From contig CAVWXT010000003.1 in assembly GCA_963759115.1 (NCBI GenBank), forward strand, positions 1-64,000: a DNA stretch of 64,000 nucleotides, read 5' to 3'. Under the pieces are notes generated by a model. That model ran no database searches, was not told where the DNA came from, and worked only from the letters and a program-made list of their open reading frames with translations. The translations under genes were made by a program, and so were the position numbers. Of the stretch, positions 29,298 to 37,382 are shown in pieces. Within the stretch, counting starts at the first letter, position 1; each line of letters begins with the position of its first letter. Source of the DNA: CAVWXT01 sp963759115. Its GTDB lineage: Bacteria > Planctomycetota > Planctomycetia > Pirellulales > Thermoguttaceae.

Positions 29298-29837
29298 GTG
29301 CTCACCGTTCGACCAAGAGTCGCGGAGCTGGCCTTTCAGCTTTACGGGCGTCCTCTGCATCCGGAACTATTCGAGGTCTTTGAAACCTGTACGATCGAGC
29401 GCGGCGGCTACACCGCGAAGATCGACATTATCTCCGCCGGCCACGTGGTCACGTGGCGCTACGGCGGCCTGACGTTGACTGAAGTGGCGGCCTCGGCCCA
29501 TCATCCGCTGCCGAAAATGCGGCGGCTCCTCTCGTACGGCCTGAAGGGGCATCGCAGCGACGGACTGGAATGCCGCGGCGGCGTGCTCTACCAGATGAAT
29601 TTTCATCTCGAACCGACCGACCCCGACGTCTTCTGGACCTACCAGCAGGAATTGATCGGCCAGGGGGAACGGCAAGGCATGTTGCACCGCTTCGGCGCCA
29701 GCGGCCGGATGGCGCTGGGGGCGTTGAGCTACATCAACGTCGAAGCCCGCAACCGCAGTCTGCTCGTCCAGGCCTGCCACACCTTCCCCGACGATTACGC
29801 GATCGTCAAGAGCCAGTCGCTCTTCCAGTTGCCGTGA
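29298..29837 (+). CDS. DUF2617 family protein
   Basis: 179 residues, GTG start at 29298 chosen because AAGGAGG lies 7 bp upstream (29284-29290). Sequence features are RPRVAELAFQLYGRPLHPEL, ISAGHVVTWRYGGLTLTEV and GVLYQMNFHLEPTDPDVFW, which I recognise as the DUF2617 family. No catalytic motif is evident and the function is unknown. It has no signal peptide. The stop codon overlaps the start of a near-perfect inverted repeat, which probably ends transcription from both sides. Confidence 0.75.
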   Translation: MLTVRPRVAELAFQLYGRPLHPELFEVFETCTIERGGYTAKIDIISAGHVVTWRYGGLTLTEVAASAHHPLPKMRRLLSYGLKGHRSDGLECRGGVLYQMNFHLEPTDPDVFWTYQQELIGQGERQGMLHRFGASGRMALGALSYINVEARNRSLLVQACHTFPDDYAIVKSQSLFQLP

Positions 29838-29942
29838 CGGAAAAAGGGGGACAGGCCCGGTTTGCCGCACAGCGGCCTGACCAACCTTCGGTCGGTGCCC
29901 GGTGCTTCGCATAAACCGGGCCTGTCCCCCTTTTTCCGTCAC
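29835..29942. terminator. Large inverted repeat between convergent genes (bidirectional terminator candidate)
   Basis: Arms of about 30 bp: GTGACGGAAAAAGGGGGACA and GGCCCGGTTT on the left, the exact complement ending CCCCCTTTTTCCGTCAC on the right. It lies exactly between the DUF2617 gene and the alpha/beta hydrolase gene, which converge. Related to the GGGGAC repeats elsewhere. Confidence 0.65.
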
Positions 29943-30746
29943 CTTGCGTTGAACCGCGCAAGAAAATCGGCGATGGCGGCGTTCACGGCCGCCGGGTTTT
30001 CCAGCGGCGACATGTGACCGGCGTTGGGAATCTCCACGAGCGTTGCCCCCGGAATGGCCGCGGCCATGCCGCGCATCTCGGCCGGCGGCGAGATCACGTC
30101 GCTTTGCCCCACGATCACCAGCGTGGGGCAAGCGATCTGCCCCAGTGCAGAGGTCACGTCGGGGCGCTCGGCCATGCCGCGGGCCGCGGCGGCAATGCCC
30201 CGCGGGTTGGCGGCCATCACCACGCCGCGCATGGCGTCGATCACGTGTGGTTGCTGCCGCCGCGTGGCCTCGGCGAACAATTTCGGCAGCATGGTCTCCA
30301 CCAGCAGCGCCGGCCCTTCGCGGAGAACTCGCTCGGCCATCGCGCAGCGCGGCGGCAGCCTCGGGCGTGTCGGCCGTCGCGCGGGTATCGCACAGAATCA
30401 GTCCGCGCAAACGGGCCGCGTGCCTCCGCCAGAACTGGAAGGCGACGTATCCGCCCATCGACAGCCCACAGACGACGGCCGGCTCGCGGATCTCCAGTGC
30501 GTCCAATAGCGCGGCCAGATCGTCGGCAAACTGGTCCATCGTGACCGTATCGTCGCCTTCTCTTGCGGGACTGCGGCCAAAGCCGGGCAAGTCGGGGGCG
30601 ATCACGCGGCATCGCGCCGAGAGCACGTCGATCTGGCCGGCCCACATCGTATGGTCCAGCGGAAACCCGTGTACCAGCAGCAGCGGCAGCCCGGCGCCGC
30701 GGTCCATGCAGCAGAGGTCCGTCCCGTTGACGGAAAACGACTTCAC
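29939..30746 (-). CDS. Alpha/beta-fold hydrolase (one frameshift)
   Basis: About 268 residues. GTG start at 30746 overlaps the stop of the TPR gene upstream as GTGA, indicating translational coupling. The oxyanion region is LLLVHGFPLDHTMW, the nucleophile elbow VVCGLSMGGYVAFQFW, the acid probably in VIVGQSDVISPP, and the His in NAGHMSPLENP. One apparent base insertion near 30345 splits it between AAALR and MAERVLREGP. It resembles 3-oxoadipate enol-lactonase-type esterases, but the substrate is not determinable. Confidence 0.8.
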
Positions 30747-32540
30747 GGTTTCTTCTTCTCCTCGAGCTTCTTGCGGAAGAGGTCGAGTTGGTGTTGGATC
30801 AAACCGGAGTGCGGCTCCAGTTCGACCGCCTTGGTTTGATACTTGACGGCGTTCTCCAGGTCGCCCTTGGCGTAGTAGACGCGGGCCAGCGTGTCGAGCA
30901 TGCCGCCTTCGTCGGGCCGAAGCTCCACGGCCTTCTGCGCACTTCAAGGCGCGGTCAAAATCGCCCTCCGTATTCCCGATCAGCCAGGCAAAGTTGTTGC
31001 AGGCGGTCGCGTCGTCGGGCTTCTTGGCAAGGTCCTCGCGGAACGTCGAAGCCGCCCGCCGAATCAGGTCGACGATCTTGGCGTGATATTCGGGCGTCTG
31101 CTCGGGCAAACGATAACAGGCGATCAGCACGTCGACGTCGGTGGGGTCGGTCTCCAGCGACTTGTTGAGGCACTCGCGTTGCTTGGGCAGATCGTTCTTG
31201 GCTTCCCAGTGACACGCGAGGTAGTAATTCGCCTTGCAGCGCAGTTCCTGGAGTTCGCGGTTGCCGCGTACCGATACCCTCATCTTGGCAACGTCGATGC
31301 CCGTCAGGAGCTTCTCAACGAGCGTGGCGGCTTCGAGATCCTGCTCTTGATCGTGAAGCATGTCGGCCAACCATCGCCCCGCCATCAGGCCGTTCGGTTC
31401 GCCGCTTGCTTGGGCCATCACGTGCTCAAATTCCCGTCGTGCCCAGGCGAATTGGCCCCGCCCGCGGAGCCGCTGGGCCACGAGGAGGTGCTGGAACAGG
31501 TACGCTTCTTCCTTGCCGGGGTACAAGGCGAAGGCGCGGCGGGCGGTCTCCTCGGCCCGATCCTTCTGCCCCTGCTGGGCATAGGCGTCGGCCAGCACGT
31601 ACAACAGGCCGGCGTCATCGGCGAAACGCTGGGGGAATCGCTCGGCCAGCTCGTCCACCGCTTTCCACGCCTTCTGGTCCACCATCCAGGGAAGGAGTTC
31701 CGCCAGGGTCTCCGGGTCGCCGGGCTCCACGTCGACCAACCGGCGGATCGCCGTCATGGCCGCCTCGGTCTTGCCCAGCTTCTTCAGCCGGGCCGCCTGA
31801 AAGCGAATCAACCCCGCCACAATCTCCTGGTTGGTCTCCTGCGGCGCCTGCCGCAACGATTGTTGCTCGTCGTCGACGAACCTGGCCCATTGGGCCATTA
31901 CGGCCTCAGGCTCGTCGCCCAGCCGAATCCACGCCAGCAGCCAAGCGGCGCCCGGCCGCTTGCAGCCCGTCAGAATCTTGCGGACCGCATCGGCCGCAGC
32001 AGACTTGGGTGGATCGGCGGCCATTTGGCTGCGGAGGAACGCCAACGCCGCCGCCTTGGACAGCAGCAAGGACTTCTCGAAACGCACCAGCCGGCACAGG
32101 GCCGACGCGCCCTGCCCATTGGGCAGGGCAGCGAGCGCTTGCAGACGTTCCTCGCGCGAAGCCACGTCCGCCGACTCGTAGTCGCGCAGCAATTGCTTCA
32201 CGGCGGCCGAGTCGGTCTCCGTCGCCCACTCCACCCGCATCAACTTCAGCAGGTATTTCGCCCGGGCGGCAATTTCCAGATCGCCATCGTTCGTGGCGGC
32301 ACTGACGGCGTCGAAGGCCTCGAATCCCAATTGGGCCAACTCGTCCTGTGCCCGCTGGCGGACGAAGTAATCCTTGTCGCCCAGTTGGCGGATGAGTCTG
32401 TCAATCTGCTCGGCGGAGGCCGCCTCCTTGGGAGCCGGTTGCGGCGCTTCAGCGGCTGCCGCCCCGCTACCGGAGAGCAGCACCGCGACGAGCGTCAACG
32501 ACGCGATCCGCGTGCGAAGCAAAGAGGCAATGCCAGTCAT
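30743..32540 (-). CDS. Secreted HEAT/TPR-repeat protein (one frameshift)
   Basis: About 600 residues. Signal peptide MTGIASLLRTRIASLTLVAV to SGSGAAAAEA. A HEAT-like N-terminal region follows (LIRQLGDKDYFVRQRAQDEL, a common planctomycete motif), then TPR-like repeats: RFPQRFADDAGLLYVLADAY, AFALYPGKEEAYLFQHLLVA, CLNKSLETDPTDVDVLIACY, NAVKYQTKAVELEPHSG. The frame breaks near 30945 by one extra base. The Lys-rich C-terminus LFRKKLEEKKKP is followed by the overlapping hydrolase gene. Probably a periplasmic scaffold. Confidence 0.8.
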
Positions 32541-32718
32541 ACCCTGAGAATACCACAAATCGTGCAATCCCTGAAGTGACGGCAAACGGCCGACAAAGAA
32601 CCACGTCACCAAAAGAAAACCGGCGGGCGATACCCGCCGGACATTGTTGGGGGCAGACTTGCTGCCACACCAACGCATACACATCGAGCGGCCTTTCAAC
32701 TGCGGCCACTGTCCGACT

Positions 32719-33014
32719 CTACGGCACGACCGCCCGAACCACGTTCCGCACCGGCTGCCCATAGATGTACACCCTCGGGCTGATTCCGATGACTGGCGGG
32801 CCGATCCAGGCGGCGCGGGAGCGACCACCGGCGCCGGCACCACCGGAGCATAGGTTACATAGGGCTGCGCCACCACCACCGGCGCGGGCTGTACGTAAAC
32901 CGGTCCCACGGGCGGATAGTAGGCGTAGACGGCGCGCGGGCCAACGTACCACCCCGCGCAGGCCGTCGAACTCAGCAGCAACACCACCACCAGGGCTACG
33001 AGAACGTTTCTCAT
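32719..33014 (-). CDS. Small secreted Tyr/Pro/Val-rich protein, possible lipoprotein (frameshifted)
   Basis: MRNVLVALVVVLLLSSTACA is a signal peptide with a lipobox-like STAC. The mature part is repetitive: AVYAYYPPVGPVYVQPAPVV and PYVTYAPVVPAPVVAPAP. After a one-base break near 32818 it ends AWIGPPVIGISPRVYIYGQP VRNVVRAVVP. It resembles the plus-strand protein at 33352 in composition. Function unknown, probably surface- or envelope-located. Confidence 0.55.
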
Positions 33015-33351
33015 GCGTGCGTTCCTTTCCAAATGAGTGCTTGGAACAATCGAAACACCCTCCACCTTCGCCTCCTCGCGAAGATGCTCACCGGGGAAAT
33101 TTCTATGTCGGGAACTCGGAGCGTGCAAGCGGCCGTCCGGGCAGATACAGTGGCAAATGTAGTCATTCGGAGCGACAGAAGAATCACATAGACGGCGCTC
33201 TCGTCGGGCAGCAAGCATCCAACACAATACACGGCTATTTCGCAAACTCTTATGCGGAAATATGTTACGAATCGCTCTCGGCCGGCTGGCACACCGTATG
33301 CAACATAACCAAACTCAGACAACCGTCCCCCAAGTCGAAAGGAGTCCAGCA
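33015..33351. other. Intergenic region between divergent small secreted-protein genes
   Basis: About 340 bp that must hold promoters for both divergent genes. I found no convincing -35/-10 pair. AAAGGAG at 33338-33344 is the ribosome-binding site of the plus-strand gene. Confidence 0.5.
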
Positions 33352-33636
33352 ATGAGACACGTTCTGTTGATTCTAGCGACCTTTGGAATTCTGGGTTTGG
33401 CCGCCAGCCAGGTCCAGGCCCATGAGTATCACCACGGCCACCACGGCTATTACGGCGGCTATCGCGCCCCGATTGTGGTGCGCACGCCCGTCTTGGTTGG
33501 TCCGACGGTCGTGGTGCCCGCCCCGGTGTATCCGCAGGTCGTGTACCCGCCGGTATACCGATACCCCTACTATCCCCGCCCGGCGTACGGCTTCTATTAT
33601 CAGGGCCGCGGGCTGTCGATTGGCGTGGGATTTTAG
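33352..33636 (+). CDS. Small secreted His/Tyr/Pro-rich protein
   Basis: 94 residues. Signal peptide MRHVLLILATFGILGLAASQ cut near VQAHEYHH. The mature part starts with a His-rich cluster, HEYHHGHHGYYGGY, that could bind metal, then Val/Pro/Tyr repeats (VVVPAPVYPQVVYPPVYRYP), and ends GLSIGVGF. AAAGGAG lies 7 bp before the start. It is divergent from a gene of similar composition at 32719. No known family; likely an envelope protein. Confidence 0.7.
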   Translation: MRHVLLILATFGILGLAASQVQAHEYHHGHHGYYGGYRAPIVVRTPVLVGPTVVVPAPVYPQVVYPPVYRYPYYPRPAYGFYYQGRGLSIGVGF

Positions 33637-33970
33637 CACCGGCGATGAGCGTTCATCGTCCCGCCTTCGGGCAGTTTCCGTGGCACACGCGATTTCGCCT
33701 CCGCCTAAAGTGTGGCACAACCGAAATGCTGGCTTGATTGGGGCGACAGTCGAGCCGAACCGCTGGGGCGACAGTTGGACTGCCGCCCCAGCGCAAATTT
33801 CGACCGAGCCGGCCGTATGATGCATCTCGGCGAGCCACTTGTAGGGTGCGTGAAACGCACCAGGAACCGGCAAGATAAGCCTCTGCCCTCTCTTGACCGA
33901 CACGCCGTTGTCGTGTTACTACATATCCCCACCGGTGTTCGACTATCGGTTTCGCGTACCCCGCCGATAA
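33637..33970. other. Intergenic region with a GC hairpin
   Basis: Contains the inverted repeat GCTGGGGCGACAGT...ACTGCCGCCCCAGC at about 33763-33795, which could terminate the upstream gene. No coding sequence supported. Confidence 0.5.
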
Positions 33971-34285
33971 ATGTCCGACTTCATTCGCGTCTGCAAAACA
34001 TCCGACATTCCCGACCCCGGCAAGGCCGTGTTCGAGGTGGACCAACGGTTCGTGGTCGTGTTCCACTTGGACGGCGAGTTCTATGCCTTGGACGACGCCT
34101 GCACCCACGACGGCGGCCCGTTGGGCGAGGGAATCATCGACGGTTTTCAGATCATTTGCCCGCGGCACGGCGCCCGGTTTGACATCCCCACCGGCCAGGC
34201 GATGACGATGCCCGCCGTGCACGCAACGCCGGCGCACGAGGTGAAGATTGACGCGGGAGACGTGTTTGTGAGAATTAGGGAGTAG
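33971..34285 (+). CDS. Rieske [2Fe-2S] ferredoxin
   Basis: 104 residues. The Rieske cluster ligands are in DDACTHDGGPLGEG (C-x-H) and IICPRHGARFDIPTG (C-x2-H). It resembles the ferredoxin component of ring-hydroxylating dioxygenases or NirD-like proteins, soluble and cytoplasmic. No oxygenase or reductase gene is adjacent. The MIP18-type Fe-S assembly gene begins 2 bp after the stop, so the two are probably co-transcribed. A SUF-related electron-transfer role is possible. Confidence 0.88.
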   Translation: MSDFIRVCKTSDIPDPGKAVFEVDQRFVVVFHLDGEFYALDDACTHDGGPLGEGIIDGFQIICPRHGARFDIPTGQAMTMPAVHATPAHEVKIDAGDVFVRIRE

Positions 34286-34287
34286 CC

Positions 34288-34602
34288 ATGCCACTATCAG
34301 AAGAATCCATTCTCGCCGCCATGCAACAGGTCAAAGACCCGGAATTGATGGTCAACATCGTTGACCTAGGGCTGGTCTACGGGATCGGCGTGGACGAGGT
34401 CGAGGGCAAGACGAACGTCCACGTCATCATGACGATGACCACGCCCGCCTGCCCCTTCGGGCCGGAGTTGATCCAGGAAGTCAAGGACGTCGTGGGCGGT
34501 CTGGAAGGCGCGGGGACCGTCGAGGTGCAGATCACGCTCAGCCCGCCCTGGACGCCCGAGCGGATGACCGAAGAGGCGCGCGACGAACTGGGGATGTTCT
34601 GA
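34288..34602 (+). CDS. MIP18/SufT-family metal-sulfur cluster assembly factor
   Basis: 104 residues of the DUF59 family. Signatures are QVKDPELMVNIVDLGLVYGI, the Cys in MTTPACPFGPELI, and the C-terminal SPPWTPERMTEEARDELGMF, all matching PaaD/SufT-like proteins that aid maturation of Fe-S proteins. The two-base gap after the Rieske gene suggests it may serve that protein. The frame is intact. Confidence 0.88.
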   Translation: MPLSEESILAAMQQVKDPELMVNIVDLGLVYGIGVDEVEGKTNVHVIMTMTTPACPFGPELIQEVKDVVGGLEGAGTVEVQITLSPPWTPERMTEEARDELGMF

Positions 34603-34617
34603 GCCGGAGACTGGTCC

Positions 34618-34680
34618 GTTTTTCGGCCGGCGAACGTCTTCCGGCCACAGACGCTGGCCGAAAACACGGACCTGTCCCCC
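34618..34680. repeat. Imperfect inverted repeat after the MIP18-type gene
   Basis: ACTGGTCCGTTTTTCGGCC and, in complement, GGCCGAAAACACGGACCTGT. A smaller hairpin, GCGGCGATTTATCGCCGC, follows near 34699. A terminator role is likely. Confidence 0.45.
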
Positions 34681-34778
34681 TCGCGGCGCCTTGGAGTGCG
34701 GCGATTTATCGCCGCTTTTATTGCGTTGGGTGGCCGGTGAGAGTCAGTTCCAGTCCTTCCACGGAAAGCGGCGATGAA

Positions 34779-36898
34779 TCAGCCTTTTTCTAGGGCTTAT
34801 TAATTTTACCTTCTGTCGGCGGGGGCAGGCTACCGGAAGCGGAAGTCGAGTTCGAATCCATAGAGCCAGGGGATGCCTGGCGCGACGCCTTCGGCCCTGA
34901 GCTTGGCCGGCAAGTCTTCGTACTCGGCCCGCAGGCGTTCCGCGTTAGGAGCATTGTAGTAGGTAACGAGGATGGTATTGTCCTTCACGCGGATGTCGCC
35001 GTCCAGTCCGCGGAAGATATCGGACGCCAAGTGTCTGGCATCCCAGTGTGCGAAGGGCTCTCCAAGTCGCTTGCGGAACTGATGGATCACGGTCTGCGCC
35101 ACCAAGACCGTCGTCATTTGGCCGTAACGGATGTTGGTGTTCATCGTGCCCGCCCGTCTCCAACCTAACGACTGGTCGAAGTTGAAGAACTCCTCGATGT
35201 GCCAGCGATGGGGATAATCGCGGGTGAGGGCGTCGAGCGGATCGCGGTTGGTGGTGGAGAAGAAGCCGTTGAACTGCCAATCCTCGGGCGCTCTCCCTGG
35301 CGTTGCACGAGTTCGTAGTACGGGCCGCCGCGGCTATGGTGGGGCGTGTAGCGCAGGACTGCCGTGGCGTAGCCCGCCCAATGGGGCTTAAATACCGCGG
35401 CCGGAATCTGCCGCCAGCGCTTCCGGTCGCTCTGCCGGTTGGGGATGGGCGTGATGAGGTCGAAGGAGGTCTCCGTATGGACGTAGTCTACCAGTTCCAC
35501 GGCGAAGTGCTCCGTGTCGGCGGCCACCAACGTGTGCTCCGGCAGCGGCGCGAGGATTTCCCCGGCCATGCGCAGCAACTCAGGCGTCGCCTGGCTCACG
35601 GTCCGGGCGGAATTGGCCACCGTGAAACACAGCGGCTGCGCGCTGTCGCCATCCAGGCAGAAGAAGGTCTGCGCCGTCTTGATGGGCCGGGAGCCGCTCT
35701 CCTTCTGGCTCTGCGCATGTGCCGCTGGCTGTAGCTCGGCGCGCGGTGCGGGTCGATCAGCAGCAGTTTTCCTTGGTAATGCCCGGAGGCACGGCGGAGT
35801 TTCCCCAAGGCCACCTGCAGTTCCTGGGTGTGGGCCACGCTCGCGCCGCCCAGCACCTCATGCACCGTAGTGTCCTCCGCCAGGAAGGGCAGTCCGTTGA
35901 GGGTCTCGAAGCCGCGGAGCGTCAAGCAACGCCCCGCGCGGAGCCCGTTGCTGCACAGCGCCGCTTCATGCACCAGTTGCAGCGCCAGGCGCGGTTCGAT
36001 CCGCTCGGCGGGCTGTTGCGTCCAGGCGCGGAGCAGGTCCCACGTCCCCAGCCGCAGGTGTTCTGCGACCAACAGCCAGAGGCCCGCCATGTTGTCGCTG
36101 ATCTTATCGGCCAGCCGCTGGCGGACGCCGCGTTCAATGCTCCTCGGATCGCCTTCGACGTGCTGGACCAGTTTGTGAGTGAGCCGCGCCTCGACGGGTT
36201 CGCTTTCCGGCCTGGGGCGGAACCTGTGGAGTTTTTTTTGCAGGCCGTACTCGGCCAGCACCCTTTCCACGCTGCGGATGCTGATCGTCCAACCGCTCTG
36301 CACGAGCTTTTGGGCGATCACCTGCGGCGAAGCCTCGGGATCCAGGAAGCGGTGCCGCACCACTTGGCGGACAACTTCCGCCGTGCGGCGGTAATGGGTT
36401 TTCGGGCCGCGCTTCTGATTGTCCAGCGCCCGTGCGCCCTGTTTGGCGAAGGCGGTGCGGAGTTGGAAGTAGCGCTGGCGGCTATAGCCGAACTTGCGGG
36501 CGGCCTGGAGTGGCCCCAGGCCGTCGCATTCCCCTTCCGTGAGCATCAGCAGTTTTGGGGTGATATGGTCGTCGTCGGGGACCTTCAATTGACCGGCGAG
36601 GCCGACCAGGACGTGTTTCTTCCGATCGAACTGTGCCATGTCTGCCTCCTCCATAAACGCAGTGGGCTTGCCCGGCCGCGCGGCCGGTTCTTCTGCCAAG
36701 ATGATAACAGGAAGGGGCACAAAAGGCTAATTAAATATGGCGGATTATGCCTCATTACCTAACCATTTGCTGCGTATAGACTTACATTATCCGCCATTTT
36801 AATTAGTCTATCAAGTGCCCGGCGTGGCCAGTATCGCGACAAGAACCGGACGGCTTGCTATGATAGGGGCCAATCAATAAGCCCTAGAAAAAGGCTGA
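34779..36898 (-). mobile_element. 2.1-kb insertion sequence, family not assigned
   Basis: Terminal inverted repeats TCAGCCTTTTTCTAGGGCTT plus ATT (23 bp) at both ends. The 4-bp direct repeat TGAA flanks it at 34775-34778 and 36899-36902. Rejoining the flanks gives GCGGCGATGAATCGCCGC, a palindrome, so the element sits in the loop of a small hairpin. It carries one transposase of about 620 residues (split by frameshifts) and an inner hairpin at 36728-36810 (GGCGGATTATG / CATTATCCGCC). Confidence 0.8.
34830..36642 (-). CDS. DDE transposase (IS4-superfamily-like), two frameshifts
   Basis: The start is probably MAQFDRKKHVLVGLAGQLKV. The N-terminal region has two HTH-like segments (GPLQAARKFGYSRQRYFQL and ASPQVIAQKLVQSGWTISIR). 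The catalytic part continues across breaks near 35640 and 35290: KLLLIDPHRAPSYSQRHM (first Asp), EHTLVAADTEHFAVELVDY (second Asp), DYPHRWHIEEFFNFDQSLGW (Y-x-R-x6-E/F-like motif with Glu). It ends PWLYGFELDFRFR. I cannot name the IS family. Confidence 0.65.
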
Positions 36899-36902
36899 TG
36901 AA

Positions 36903-37382
36903 TCGCCGCACTCCAGAGGCACCTTGGCAAGAAGTAGAAGTAGAAGTAATGGGATAGGGTGGGCACGGCCCACCAACTCCCTGAGTTGCCTTGTGCCGAA
37001 AATATGGTGGGCCGTGCCCACCCTACGGACTCGATTAGTCCCTTTTGTGTCCGATGTTTGCCATTATCCAGATTGCCCACACCAACCAATCGCCCACAAA
37101 AAGGCCGTTCACGCAACACCCCTCTTGTGAGCGTAGCGACTTTACAATTTTGAGGATTGACGCAAGAGATTGACGCAATGGCACTTCCGTCGGTGCAACA
37201 GTGACGTAAAAAAACAACACATGCTTGATGCGTTGCGTGGCCGCATGACTTCGGGTCTCGCGACGGGGCGATTGCCGCTCGTCATGCTCTACGGACCACT
37301 TTACCATTACGCCGCTGCTCCGTTTCGAGCACTTTGGGCAGATCCACATGCGAGTTCCCTTGCCTTGACGGAAATTATCCCG
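36903..37382. other. Intergenic region with a GGGTGGGCACGGC inverted repeat
   Basis: The inverted repeat TAGGGTGGGCACGGCCCACC (36955-36975) with its complement (37005-37025) is the only structure I can support. A minus-strand open stretch at 37035-37349 begins MWICPKCSKR but shows no further family signal and may be chance. Confidence 0.5.

Noticed and set aside
29367..33245. A 1292-residue minus-strand protein
   Set aside because: It strings together parts of four genes through high-GC read-through; each part has its own start, stop and family.
34842..34862. GTTCGAATCC, resembling a tRNA T-arm
   Set aside because: It is part of the transposase C-terminus (FELDFRFR) and no acceptor, D or anticodon stems can be placed around it.
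36728..36810. AT-rich inverted repeat as a separate MITE
   Set aside because: It lies inside the 2.1-kb IS, just upstream of its transposase, so it is more simply part of that element.
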